Shown here in pieces: positions 1-10,126 of a DNA stretch of 64,000 nucleotides. Numbering within the stretch: the first letter of the stretch is position 1; each line of letters begins with the position of its first letter. Both the position numbers and the translations under genes were made by a program. Below the pieces are notes generated by a model, which was not told the DNA's origin, did not search any database, and saw nothing but the letters and a program-made list of their open reading frames with translations. Source of the stretch: Emydura subglobosa (taxonomy: Eukaryota; Chordata; Testudines; Chelidae); assembly GCA_007922225.1 (NCBI GenBank), contig ML679974.1, forward strand, positions 3,833,105-3,897,104, written 5' to 3'.

Positions 1-610
1 ATCCATATGTTACACAATGATGCAAGCCAGAAAAACAATACAGAGTAAGGGTTTCTCTTGGGTAAATCTTGTTTTTTAAAAACTTCAGATTTAGACCAGA
101 TGAAAAAGCATTGCCCAGGGACAGAAAATGTATGGCAAACACTGACAGTGGAAAAAACTAGAAAAATGTTTTGAGCACATGAACTACATATTAAACCCTA
201 ACCTACCTCTATAATCCTTCTAGGGCATGCTGTACTCACTGTCAAAGGTGGCATCACAGTCCTGCCATGCATGTTTCTTATCTTTTAACTGGTGGCAGCT
301 GCAGGGTGAGTGTATCTGAATTTGCTACCTGCTCCTCTCATGGCAGCAGAAGTGGAAAGGGGGAACCCTCATCTCTTGGCAAACCAGCAATATAGTATGT
401 TTTCTAGTATTTTCCCTAATCTAGTGTATAATATCCCCACAGCTAGATAGGTAGGTTGTGTAAGTAGACCTGTTTTGTTTTGTGGAACATTGTTCCCCTT
501 CTACTGAGATAGAGGCCATCCAAACTGTCTAGTCTCCTTTCCCTAGAAAAGACCGACCAATCATCTAGGGGACAGGCTGGCCAGGCTAGTCAGGAGGGCA
601 TTAAACAAAC
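1..610. other. Unassigned AT-rich DNA
   Basis: I see no gene, no obvious terminal repeats and no convincing coding frame here. Composition is like the rest of the window's background. The LINE-like sequence begins at about 620. Confidence 0.5.
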
Positions 611-619
611 AACATTAGG

Positions 620-835
620 GGTGAAAAGCAGGGACAAAAGGGCAATCACTTAGCACAAAATTGAGATGCTGAGAACAAAATTAATCAAGATGCCAAAGGA
701 TATGAAGAGAAGAAATCCTTAAATTGCTTATACACCAATGTTAGGAGTCTGAGTAATAAACACAAGGAACTGTAATTGTTCATTTATGAGCGTACATTCA
801 ATAATAAAAATCAGCATTACTGAAACCTGGTGTTA
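620..835 (+). mobile_element. CR1-like LINE, start of endonuclease ORF (fragment)
   Basis: From about 722 the + strand reads NCLYTNVRSLSNK followed by KEL, a stop, and LFIYE. This resembles the start of the apurinic-like endonuclease domain of CR1-type ORF2 (usual form: C-x-YTNARSL-x-NK-x-EEL). The matching DNA runs to the GAAACCTGGTG at about 825-835 and then breaks off. The next part of the same ORF appears after an insertion of about 1 kb, at about 1895. The reading frame holds stops, so this is a dead copy. Family assignment is from motif recognition only. Confidence 0.7.
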
Positions 836-1890
836 TGCTGTCTGCAGTGGTGCAAAACTGTGAGTACCAATCTCAGGACAGAGTGTCAAGAGGTAGGGCA
901 GAGACCGCAAACCCATTGTGTGTCTTATAATTAGATTTCACTAACCCAGTAACAAGTGTGAGATTCTAAAACACTGTAACATTACCAGGGAGTCACAGTC
1001 CCGCTGTGCATTCCAGTCTATCTTGCCACTCAGGCAAGCTGGACTTAGTGATAGTTGGTTGCTATACACCAAAGATCACAAAATATTCAGACTGCTCCCA
1101 GTCCCAAGAGACCAGTCACTTACCCCAGGTCAATTTGTACCTCAGATCTCACACCAAAGACAAAGCTTGTAGCTAATCCTATAGTAAACTAACTAAGGAT
1201 TTATTAACTAAGAGAAGAAAGGAGAGGAGTTATTACAAGGTTAAAGCAAGCAAACATATGCATAAATGAGTTACTGTCTATGGTTTTAAAAGGTAACAGA
1301 GTTGTACTAATCTGTCAGCTCTGAATGTCTTTTAGGGCTAACCCAGGTTGACTATGGGGATCTCTGCTTCTGTTTCATACCTCTGGCCCTGTCAGAGTGC
1401 AAACAGCAAAAGAGAGATGAACATTTTTCTTGTCAACTATTCTTATTTCCTTCTTTCAGAATTCAAGCTGATGGCACAGGCCCTTTTCCATATAGCCTCT
1501 TCATTGGTGTGAAGGGGTAATTAACAAAGTCTTCATATTGTGACGTCCCCCAAAGGCCCATTTAGTTTTGATAGCCTTCTTGATGAGCAGGCAATGATTC
1601 CACCTGACAGGTTCACAATTTCAGAGCAAACATTTTTTAGTTATAAAATAAAAACTTAAATATTATCTCATAGCATGTGATAAAGATATTAAGAGTGAAA
1701 TTATTGCACGCAGCAATTTACAAGCATTTTATAAAGTCTAAACACTAAAAACATTGTTGTAAATTCAATACTCATTTTATCCATACTAACACACAGGTGA
1801 AGAGACTGATTTCCAGCAATGAATTTGTCAGTGTTCAGCTGAGGCCTAAAGCCTTGGCAGCCTGGCACTTGGTCTGCTAGCAGCCAAGAG
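836..1890 (-). mobile_element. LTR-like interspersed repeat inserted in the LINE
   Basis: This block separates two parts of one LINE ORF, so it is an insertion. It resembles a repeat I recall as common in turtle genomes (the stretch with tcccagtcccaagagacc and atttattaact). A polyadenylation hexamer AATAAA lies on the - strand at 1200-1205, which would suit an LTR or retroelement end in - orientation. No coding domain is visible. I could not fix the ends or find a clear target duplication, so class and boundaries are uncertain. Confidence 0.45.
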
Positions 1891-2520
1891 AAGTCATGTG
1901 ACTGGAAGGTAAATCACTGGTTATAACCTATTAAGGGTGGATCAAGTGGACAAAAGGGGAGGGGAAATAGCTCTGTCAAAAATGGCATCTGTTTCAAGTT
2001 ACTGAGCATTCAGAAGCAAGTGATCTTGAATGCTTAAGAATCAATGGTCTAACAGATAAAGCACAAGATGAGGTCCTAGTTGGTTTCTGCCAAAGAGCAA
2101 TAAAATTGCACTAAAGATCAGGATGCCCAGCTCCTTAAATACTTTTCCATAAGGTGCAGCGAAAAAAGCTGGATGATCATGGGGAACTTCAAACTCAGTG
2201 ACATATACTGGAGGTCTCATGTTGCCAGTATTAAAACATCCCCAGAATTCTTAAATATTATAGATGACAATTTCCCAACTCAGAAAGCGCTGCATCCAAT
2301 ATGGGGAGATTCTATATTATACCTCATCTTGACAGATAAAGAGGAATTGATCACAGAACTAAAAATAAGGGATAGTTTAGGTTCAAGTGATCATGATTTG
2401 ACAATATTTGTTATGTGTAAACAGGATAAAGTCCCAACTAGTAATATATACTTAGTGATTTTAAAAGGCCAATTTCACAACCCTGAAAACAACTATGAGC
2501 CAAATCAGTTGGGATAAAAA
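1891..2520 (+). pseudogene. CR1-like LINE endonuclease domain (C-terminal half)
   Basis: The sequence resumes the LINE ORF2 endonuclease. GYNLLRVDQVDKRGGEIALS is readable near 1920-1975. An open frame at 2173-2517 then carries GNFKLSDIYWRS (degenerate form of the GDFN box; the catalytic Asp/Asn pair is changed to Asn/Lys) and ends with the conserved SDHD motif near residue 71. These are the last two conserved blocks of the APE-type endonuclease that nicks the target DNA for target-primed reverse transcription. The domain is broken by frameshifts upstream and has lost GDFN, so it cannot be active. The DNA continues into RT-like sequence downstream. Confidence 0.75.
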
Positions 2521-3140
2521 AATTGAACTGAAAAATATTTGTAGCTTGGACAGTTAGTAAAATAAGAATATTTTACTAGCTGTCCAAAAAGCTACAATCT
2601 CACAAACAAGAAAGAAGGCCATGCTGGTTCAAACCCAGCTGATTTAGATGGGAAGTATTTATTAATTATATATTTTAAAATATGTAATGAATGGCAGAAA
2701 TGGGAAGTTGATTGTAATGAATATAAGTTAGAAACTAGTATTTGTAGAAAACTGATAAGAGAAGCAAAAGGACACAAGGAGAAATCATCTTGTCTAATAA
2801 GCTGAAACAGGTTTGATAGCTCTTGCCCTCCACTTGATTTCCATTTGGCCATTATCATGTTTCACAAAATCTTAGTGGAGAAAGTAATTCGGCTGTGGAT
2901 CAAATGGTTTGAAAACTGACCTGAAAGCCGTAAGCAATAAATGTCATGGTAAATGGCCAGGTATGAGGTTTGGAGAGGAGGTGGCCAACAGGATGCTTCA
3001 TATATTTGTATTAGGTTTAATCTTATTTATTAGTGATCTGGGAGAAGAATATAAATTACTCTCCTGTTCCCAAAGAAGATATGAAATGCAATATCCCATC
3101 CTTAAAATAGCAGAACTACAGTGCTCTACTGTATAAAGCT
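2521..3140 (+). pseudogene. CR1-like LINE, linker and RT remnants
   Basis: Downstream of the endonuclease the + strand keeps short stretches of the LINE ORF. At about 2690-2780 it reads WQKWEVDCNEYKLE followed by RKLIREAKG, the basic linker that lies between endonuclease and RT. At about 2980-3050 there is a diverged form of the RT block that normally reads QGSVLGP..LFNIFIxDL. Most of the RT domain is deleted and the frame is broken many times. It is a decayed continuation of the copy that begins at 620. Confidence 0.5.
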
Positions 3141-3386
3141 TCTGATAATAACATGTGAAGTTTAAAATACAATACTCAAAGCCTCCTCTAAACTCCAGTT
3201 ATTAGGCAACATTGGTGTAGATTCATTTAGATCAAAAGTCTTCTTTGAGCTATCTTTTATTTGCTTTTATTTCATCCCTCTGCATACACAGATAAACTTC
3301 TTTACAATATTGATTAAAGGGGTATAAAATGTTCATTCTAAGCAATTTACTGAGTGACTAGACATTGTGAATCCTACATAATAGAC

Positions 3387-3748
3387 TTGAAGACTAAGGC
3401 TATGTCACTACACTACAAAGTTAAGTCAACATAAGTTACATTGACAGTCACTGCTGTAACTAAAACACTGTTGCATGTTGCATACGTGTTGAATGTCGGC
3501 AGAGTGCATCCACAGTAGCAGCTTTTGCATCAACACAGAGAGAGCAGTACACCATGGGTAACCATCCCATTGTGCAACTGGCCACAAGGTGTTTTGGGAA
3601 GGATTTGCAATGCCTCATGGGGACAGATTCAGCATCACATGATGAAGATTCCTCAATCCCATCATTCCATGGACAGCTTACTAGGTTACCAGCTGCTTTT
3701 CAACTGCCTGGTAACCTGCGAATCAGCCATATCTGTCAGAAAGAGAAC
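3387..3748 (+). mobile_element. PIF/Harbinger-like MITE, left part
   Basis: A TAA at about 3396-3398 is followed by GGCTATGTCACTACACTAC, the terminal-repeat style shared with the Harbinger-like MITEs at 49921 and 57384. The remaining 300 bases match a non-autonomous element that I recall from turtle genomes (gagcagtacaccatgggtaa...tggacagctta). The element stops where the DIRS terminal repeat starts at about 3749, and I could not find its right end beyond 9493. It therefore looks cut by the DIRS insertion or truncated. No coding capacity. Confidence 0.55.
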
Positions 3749-3975
3749 GTTACTCACCTCGTGCAGTAACTGAGGTTCTTCGAGATGTGTGTCACTGTGG
3801 GTGCTCCACTTCAGGTGTTGGTGCGTCCCAGCACCATCAATCAGAGATTTGTGCAGCAGTGCCTATATGGGCTGCGCGTGTGTGAATGGTGTCTTGCGGC
3901 ACTATTGGCACCCTAACTGCCGCTCACACGGCCCAATCCCCTCAGTTCCTTCTCTACCATGGAGAGTTATATGTA
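3749..3975 (+). repeat. DIRS copy 1 left inverted terminal repeat
   Basis: This stretch is repeated in inverted form at the right end (9298-9493). Shared words include gtgctccacttcaggtgt, atcagagatttgt, gatggtgtct and ccctaactgccgctc. The first 33 bases (3749-3781) are found again in reverse complement at 4032-4063. Confidence 0.85.
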
Positions 3976-4022
3976 CTCTGAAGTAGAGGGGAGGAGAGAG
4001 GTAATGGAGCACGCACAGGGAC

Positions 4023-4112
4023 ACACATTTTGAAGAACCTCGGTTACTGCACAGGTGAGTAACTTTCTCTTCTTCTTCGAGTGTTGTCCCTGTGGGTGCT
4101 CCACTTCAGGTG
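4023..4112 (+). repeat. DIRS copy 1 internal complementary region
   Basis: Bases 4032-4063 are the reverse complement of 3749-3781. Bases 4072-4112 repeat the terminal-repeat start (ttcttcgagtgttgtccctg and on). In DIRS-1 elements such a region, complementary to both tips, is thought to template completion of the ends and circularisation. Its position beside the 3' end of the recombinase gene is as expected. Confidence 0.8.
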
Positions 4113-4209
4113 ACTGAAGAGCAGTGCCCCACTATTGGCAGGGGGGACTTTGGAGCATGGTTGGTAACCAATGATAGAACTGCGGATCCTAACTGAGTGC
4201 CCCTACCAC

Positions 4210-5140
4210 CAATATTCATTAAAGCATAATGTTTTACGAAGGTGTGCTCAGAAGTCCATGTTGCGCCCTGCATATTTTGGATATAGGGATGTTGTTCAGA
4301 AAGGCAACAGAGGTAGCCATTGCTCTGGTAGAATGAGTTTTAACACCTGGTGGAGGTTTCAATTGTGAGTGTTCGTAATACAGGTGAATACAACCTGATA
4401 TCCATCTAGATAGTCTTTGAGAGGATATTGTGTTGTCTTTAGAGCATTCTGTTGTGGAAAGGAACTGTCTTGTTGATTTACAGAAGTGTTTGGTTCTGTT
4501 TAGGTAGAATAATAGTGTTCTGCGCACGTCCAATATGTGCCAGATAGCCTCTGATTGATTTTTGCGTGGCTTGGGGTAAAATGCTGGCAGATATATGGCT
4601 TAGTTAATATGGAAAAATGATGATATCTTTGGTAGAAATTTTGGATGCGGCCTCATAGTTACACTGTTCTTGTGGAAGATAGTATAGGGGGATGCACCAT
4701 AAGTGCCCCTAACTCACCAACTCTTCTTGCAGATGTAATTGCAACTAGGAACACCACTTTCATTGATAGGTGGAGGAGTGAGCAGGTGGTGAGAAGTTCA
4801 AAAGAGGGACGCGTGAGTCTCCCTAATACCATGGTTAGGTCCCATGCAGGTGTAGGCTCGTGTATTTCTGGGTACAAATTCTGGAGCCCAGTCAAGAAGT
4901 GTCTCATGATCAATAGAAATAGGCGAGGCTTGTGCACTTTGATGAAATGTGCTAATGGCAGCTAGGTGAACCTCGGTAGAACTTAGTGACAGTCTCGACA
5001 TCTTTAATTCTTGTAGATAGTGGCACCCCTACCACTGATCCTTGACTATCACTATTGTGTTTTAGAATGGCACCATATCATAAATCTTTTCCATTTTTGC
5101 AGGTACGTCCTGCGAGTGGATGGTTCCTGCTGTTAAGTAG
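4210..5140 (-). pseudogene. DIRS copy 1 tyrosine recombinase (broken)
   Basis: Site-specific recombinase that would insert the circular DIRS DNA. Reading right to left: a core-binding start near 5135 (PSTRRTYLQKWKRF, frameshifted); then SLSSTEVHLAAISTFH near 4990-4945; then a frame at 4937-4659 with LVAITSARRVGEL, which carries the first catalytic Arg (codon about 4725-4727); then a frame at 4533-4234 with LLFYLNRT, SSQRLSRWI and THSTRA, the H-x-x-R box (4324-4335). The catalytic Tyr context KHYAL is still encoded (Tyr codon 4226-4228) but in another frame after CRA, because of a frameshift near 4260. Thus Arg, His, Arg and Tyr all survive, spread over several frames. The family is recognised with confidence. 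Confidence 0.85.
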
Positions 5141-5599
5141 CACATTATGAACTTGGGTCTAGTAGCTTCTCTCTATTGGATGGAACCAAGGAGCCTCTAG
5201 GCTGTCAGATGGAGCATTTCCAGATTGGCATGAGTCATCTGACAATCATTTTGTGATAAGAGATATGTCTCTGTTGGAGGTCTCATCAGGGGGCGGATGG
5301 ACATTTTTGTTAGGTATGGGTACCACAGTTGTCTGGGCCATTCTGGGGCTATGAGAATGACTGAGGAGCAGTCCCATCATATCATGATTATTACCCATGG
5401 TAACAAAGGGATTGGTGGGAATGCGTATAGTAGTGCATCTTTCCACTCAATTAAGAAGGTGTCTCCTAGAGATTGGCAGCCATGACCTGCCCTGGAGCAG
5501 AATTGATTGCACTTGTGATTCTTCCTTGTTGCAAATAGATCTATTGATGGTGTGCCCCATTGATGAAAGATGTCATGTAGGACTGTGTTGCAGATCTCT
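5141..5599 (-). pseudogene. DIRS copy 1 segment between RNase H and recombinase
   Basis: In DIRS elements the RT ORF runs on past RNase H into a C-terminal domain (often called methyltransferase-like) before the recombinase. Here the - strand has many stops but keeps shreds such as WSTNERSATQ near 5600 and, near 5170, GSLVPSNRE. I cannot show a functional domain. Position and the better-preserved match in copy 2 are the basis of the call. Confidence 0.5.
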
Positions 5600-7210
5600 C
5601 ATTGGTGCTCCAGTCCGAATTTCCTACTCAACATATCTGCTGTTGTGTTCATGTGTCCTGGGACGTATGAAGCGGCTATGTCTATATCCTTATTTATGCA
5701 ACAATTCCAAAGCTTTATGACCTCGGTGCAAAGAGAGCGAGAGTGAGTGCCCCCTTGCCTGTTTATGTAAAACATGCGTGCCTTGTTGTCTGTTGTGATT
5801 TGGACTCATTTTTGTTTTATTTGTGGCAGGAAGTGGGCACATGCTTTACGTATCGCTCTTAGTTTGAGAAGGTTGCTGTGTAATTGTGCCTCTGACTGAG
5901 TCCATTGACCTTGGACATTGAAGCCTTGCATGTATGCGCCCAATCCTATCAATGAGGCATCTGTAGTAATTATGACTGATGGTATCCGCTTTTGGAATGG
6001 TATGCCTCCGCATAGGTTGTCTGGGTTCACGCACCAGTCCAGGGAATCTTTGATTCTTGGAGGAACTATTAGTTTTTTGTTCATTCTGTGCCTGCTCGGA
6101 GTGAAGACTGAGTGTAGCCAACCTTGGAGACCTCTCATGTACAGTCTGGCATGTTGAACCACGGAGGTGGGGGTTGCCATATTGCCCAAGAGTTGGAGGC
6201 CCATGTGAGCTGTAATATAAGGGATGGTTTTATCTTCTTGATAAGATTCACTATTGTGTGGAATCTTTGAGTTAGGAGAATTGCTGTTGCCGTGATTGAA
6301 TTGAGCTGTACTCCTATAAATTCTAGGGTTTGCGTTGGTACTGTAACTGGTTTTTGGAAGTATATTTGAAGGCCTAGTTCTTGGAGAATATGTATGATTG
6401 TCTGTGTATTGTATTCTGCCTCCACATATGTTGGGCTTCGGAGAAGGCAATCGTCCAGGTAAGAAAATATTATGATGCCTAAGCGTCGTAGATATGCCGC
6501 GACCACAGACAATACTTTGGAAAAGACTCATGGTGCAGTGGATAGGCCAAAGAGTAACACCGTATATTGGTAATGTTCCATACTGACTGTAAACCGAAGG
6601 AATTGTCGATGAGATGGGTATTTAGTAATGTTAAAGTAAGCATCTTTTAGGTCGAGGGCTGAGAATCAATCTCCTCATTCTAATGCAGAGATGATCGTAG
6701 CTAGGGTGACCATTTTGAACTTTTGAACACGAATGTACTTGTTGAGCAATCTGAGATCTAGAATTGGTCTCCATCCACCCCTCCGTTTTTCTTCTGTGTG
6801 AGGAAATATTGGGAATAGAATTCCTTGCCCCTCTATTGAAGCGGAACCCTCTCTATTGCTCCCAGCTGTGGTAAATGCAGGACTTCCTCCTGCAGCAATT
6901 GCTCATGGGAGGGGTCCCTGAAGAGGGACGGGGAGGGTGGGTGGGTAGGTGGAGTGGATGTGAAGGGGATGGAATAGCCCATGTGGATGATTTCTAGGAT
7001 CCATCTGAACATAGTGATTGCTGCCCACCTTGTGTGAAAGGGGCATAATCGGTGTCCTAACATGGTCGGTGTTCCTGCCTGTGAGGTGTGTCTTGGACCC
7101 TCGACCAAATCTTCAAAATAACTGTTTGGGCTGGGTTGGTTGAGAAGAGGGAGAATGGTTAGACGTTTGCCTTCTCCTCTGGGGTCGCTGTTTCTGCCTG
7201 TAACTGTCAT
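5600..7210 (-). pseudogene. DIRS copy 1 reverse transcriptase-RNase H (broken)
   Basis: Copies the element RNA into DNA and removes the RNA strand. The RT start is at 7210-6833: GHRLCPFHTRWAAI, a pre-RT region, then PSLFRDPSHEQLLQEEV and GAIERVPLQ. The next block, FYSQYFLTQKKNG, follows after a stop near 6800. The catalytic box FSYLDDCLL lies at 6450-6461, with both Asp present. The frame 6531-5806 then reads TPTSVVQHARLYMRGLQ and the RNase H start TTDASLIGLGAYMQG, followed by LRAIRKACAHF. Further RNase H (TTDNKARMFYINRQGG and ADMLSRKFG) continues to about 5600 after one more shift. DIRS RTs are related to those of Gypsy-type elements. Several frame changes make it inactive, but the active-site residues I can see are kept. 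Confidence 0.88.
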
Positions 7211-7433
7211 AGGGCCTTGATTGGTGATTGCAGGAGAAGTCTCTTCATTGGTAGGACTGATATCTCCTATGGTGGAAGGATGGTATATATATGCCCAAGG
7301 TTCTGTGGGTTGTTCTGGAGTTCTTCATAGAATGTAGTGTTTCGTCCGTCTTTTTTTAAAATAATTTGTCATTATTGAAGGGTAAGTCTTCGGCTTTTGT
7401 TTGCAGGTCCTTTGGGATGCCGGCTGATTGGAG

Positions 7434-9164
7434 CTAGGAAGCGTGGCACAGAGCGACGGCTGTGGCTGTTGTGCGAGCTGCCATATCAGCTACGTCTAGA
7501 GATTCCTGCAGAGCTGTCCAAGCAATCAGTTGTCCTTTGTCTACTAGGGATTTTAACTGTGCATGCTTTTCTTCAGATAAGTATTGCATTAGCTCATACA
7601 TTTTCTCATAATCATCATGATTGTATTTGGCCAACAAGGCATTATAGTTGGCCACTCTAAATTGCAAGGTTGCTGAAGAATATACCTTGTGCCCAAATAG
7701 GTCCAAGCGTTTGCTGTCTTTGTCACCTGGAGTTGATTTAGGCTGGGCTTGTTTGTTCCAGAGCGTTGGGGGGAGGGTGGGTGAATAAAAGTTCCATACC
7801 ACTTGATGGTATGTAGTATTTCCTGTCAACCCTCTTGCAAGTTGGAGGGACTGACACTGGTGTTTGCCAGATTGTATCGGCAGGTTGCATTATGGCATCA
7901 TTAATTGGCAAAGCTATTTTGCTATTGGCAGTAGTGTGTAGTATCTGGAGTAACTTAAGTTAAGGCTCCTCAACTTGTTGTAAGGATATGTCTTGTGATA
8001 ATGCTTCCCGTTTGAATAAGTCTTGAAACTGTTTGAAGTCGTCTGCTGTGGTCAGAGGAGGAGGCATTACTGCTTCGTCCAGTGACGAGGATGAATTGTG
8101 GGCAGGGGAAGTCTCCTCCTGCATGCTGTCATCTGATGTTTCAAGGACTTCGTCATGGGCAAGTGACTGTGAAACAGGCTTGTCAGATGTTATGGCTGAT
8201 GTTGATGGCATGTGTTGCTGAAAGCTGTGGGATGTGCCATGATCTCTTGTGGAATGTGAGTGGGAAGATCTCAGAGAGAATCTTCATCTGTTCAATCCAT
8301 TCCCTCATGGTTTTCTCAATTTGGGACAGTGATTTAAGTGAAGCTATAGATTCTCTTCTGTCTGGAGAGGATTGATATGGAGAGAAGACTCCCTCATGTG
8401 AGCCTTCCTCGTTGTCACTTGATAATGGAGGTATGAATGAGTGAAATAGAAGATTGTGATGCCTGCATACAAGGCGATCTATCAGTACCGTAGAATGGAG
8501 AGCGAGAAGGAGTGCCTTCCTGTGTATGGTGCCAAGAGTGTATTGGTGGTGCCGCTGGTGCCAAGGCTGTGTTCTCTCTGCATGATTGTTGGGACCATGG
8601 TTCTAGGTTTCTCTTTTTTTGGTGCCGATGGTGGTGACGGCATGCCAATGCTGGTTTCAGCACCAATTTTGCTGGTGTAGATGGTGCCGTAGCCAGTGCT
8701 GGTTTTTGGCTCAGTGCCGATGAGGTCTTGGTTCTGGCAGTGCCAGCAGAGATAGGTGCCATAGTTGAACTTTCCCTTGAGGTGGACAGTACAGGAGGTA
8801 AAGACCTGGCTGGAGACCGCTTCACTTTTGGTGCGTCTCTAACAGGCAAAGTCATGTCTCTCTTCCATTTTGAGTTGGAAGTTTGAGCTGGAGTGGTGCC
8901 TCTGTCTCTGGTCTTGGACTTGGAGGTAGGCTGTAGGGACTTCTCCATTAAAATAAGTTTGAGGCGGAGAACCCTGTCCTGTCGAGTACATGCCTTAAGC
9001 TTGGAACAATGTGTACACTTAGCCAGGATATGGCCCTCTCCTAGGCACCTTACACAGACAGCATGTTCATCTGAAATCGGGATAGCTTTTCTGCAGGACT
9101 CATGCCTCTTGAATCCTGGTGATCCTGGCATTTTGAACTTTGTGGGAAGATGGGCCTTCCTCAC
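7434..9164 (-). pseudogene. DIRS copy 1 gag-like ORF with CCHC zinc knuckle (broken)
   Basis: Structural protein presumed to bind and package the RNA. Its best start is the Met at 9164. Residues 37-50 form CVRCLGEGHILAKC (C-x2-C-x4-H-x4-C, at 9015-9056), a retroviral-type zinc knuckle near the N terminus. A low-complexity part rich in Pro, Ala, Thr and Ser follows (about 8415-8800), encoded by repeated ggtgcc/ggcacc words. A short frame at 8211-7960 has SLDEAVMPPP and FKQFQDLFKREA. The last part (7829-7434) reads DLFGHKVYSSATLQFRVANY and LLAKY, the most conserved DIRS gag block. At least two frame breaks (about 8415 and 7900) separate the three parts. It is the first gene of the element, upstream of RT. 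Confidence 0.82.
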
Positions 9165-9297
9165 TAAGTATAGCAGTGCGAGGGAAGAATTAAATTAATT
9201 TTTTTTAACTATAAACAATATCTATCTTAACTAAAGGTTACTATGACTAAAACTATGACTAAAGTTGCTAATTGTTTTGTTTTACGTTAAGGAGAAA

Positions 9298-9493
9298 GGA
9301 GTGCTGCGGTGCTCCATCTCAGGCCGGGGATGGTTGAGAAGGAACTGAGGGGGTCAGGCCACACGAGCGGCAGTTAGGGCACCAACAGCGCCATAAGACA
9401 CCATCCACACCTGTACAAATCTCTGATCAACAGCTCCAGGATGCACTGACACCTGAAGTGGAGCATCCCACAGGGACAACACTCGAAGAAGTA
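9298..9493 (-). repeat. DIRS copy 1 right inverted terminal repeat
   Basis: Reverse complement of the left terminal repeat. It ends in acacctgaagtggagcatcc and caacactcgaagaagta. It lies upstream of the gag start, so it would hold the promoter. I do not see a clear TATA box. Confidence 0.85.
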
Positions 9494-9574
9494 TGGATCC
9501 TGTACTACTCTTCATTGTTGTGTTATGGGTTATGAACATGAGGCTATTAGAGGAGCTGAATGTAGGAGCTATTC

Positions 9575-10126
9575 GTAAAGCCCTGCACAGATCCAAAAAT
9601 GTGAATCCACATCCAATCTGCATCCACCAGAATCAACTTGTATCTGACCCATGATCTGCACTCTATCTTTTAAATGTATCCACATTGCACCTGGGGGGCC
9701 CCCTGAAAAGCTGAACCACAGCCAGCACTGCCCCCCTGCACACCATGGAACAGTTGATTGGTGGCCAGCCCTGCTGGAGCAGTGGCCAGGTTGGGTCAGC
9801 CCCTTGGGCTGGTGCTTCAGTAGGCTGATCCCTGGTCAGCTATTGGGCAGCCCCAAGGCCAATCAGCTCTTTGGAGGCCACTGCTCCATGGTCCTGGGAG
9901 TGGGTGCCGATCAGTTGTTCGCCGGCATCCCCAGGGTTGACAGCTGCTCCAGCCCTGCCCCAAAAGTCAGAGGTTCCAGAAAGTCATGGAATCTGTGATA
10001 TCAAATTGTATCCTTAGCTAGGAGCTGCACACAGATGCTTCCCACCTTTGAGATCCGCATCCGATCCAGATCCACAACAAATGGTCCGTGAATATAAAGC
10101 GGATATCCACGGATTTGCAGGGCTCT
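9575..10126. mobile_element. hAT-type MITE with 8-bp target duplication
   Basis: The left end (aaagccctgc) and right end (gcagggctct) are inverted copies, and both sub-ends hold 'ggatatccac'-like words in opposite orientation. Flanks 9567-9574 (agctattc) and 10127-10134 (agctgttc) agree at 7 of 8 bases, the target-site size of hAT transposases. About 550 bases, no transposase coding. It lies 80 bases right of DIRS copy 1. Confidence 0.7.

Larger units (their letters stand above)
3749..9493 (-). mobile_element. DIRS-type tyrosine-recombinase retrotransposon, copy 1
   Basis: About 5.75 kb, transcribed from right to left. Three things define it. (1) The ends are inverted terminal repeats: 3776-3970 and the reverse complement of 9298-9493 share ggtgctccacttcaggtgt and the following 150 bases. 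(2) An internal complementary region at 4032-4112 joins the reverse complement of the left tip (3749-3781) to a copy of the terminal-repeat start, the DIRS signature. (3) On the - strand lie, in order, gag with a CCHC knuckle, RT with YLDD, RNase H, and a tyrosine recombinase with its R and HxxR boxes. DIRS elements replicate through a circle and usually leave no target duplication; none is seen. All ORFs carry stops or frameshifts, so the copy is dead but structurally near complete. Confidence 0.9.
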
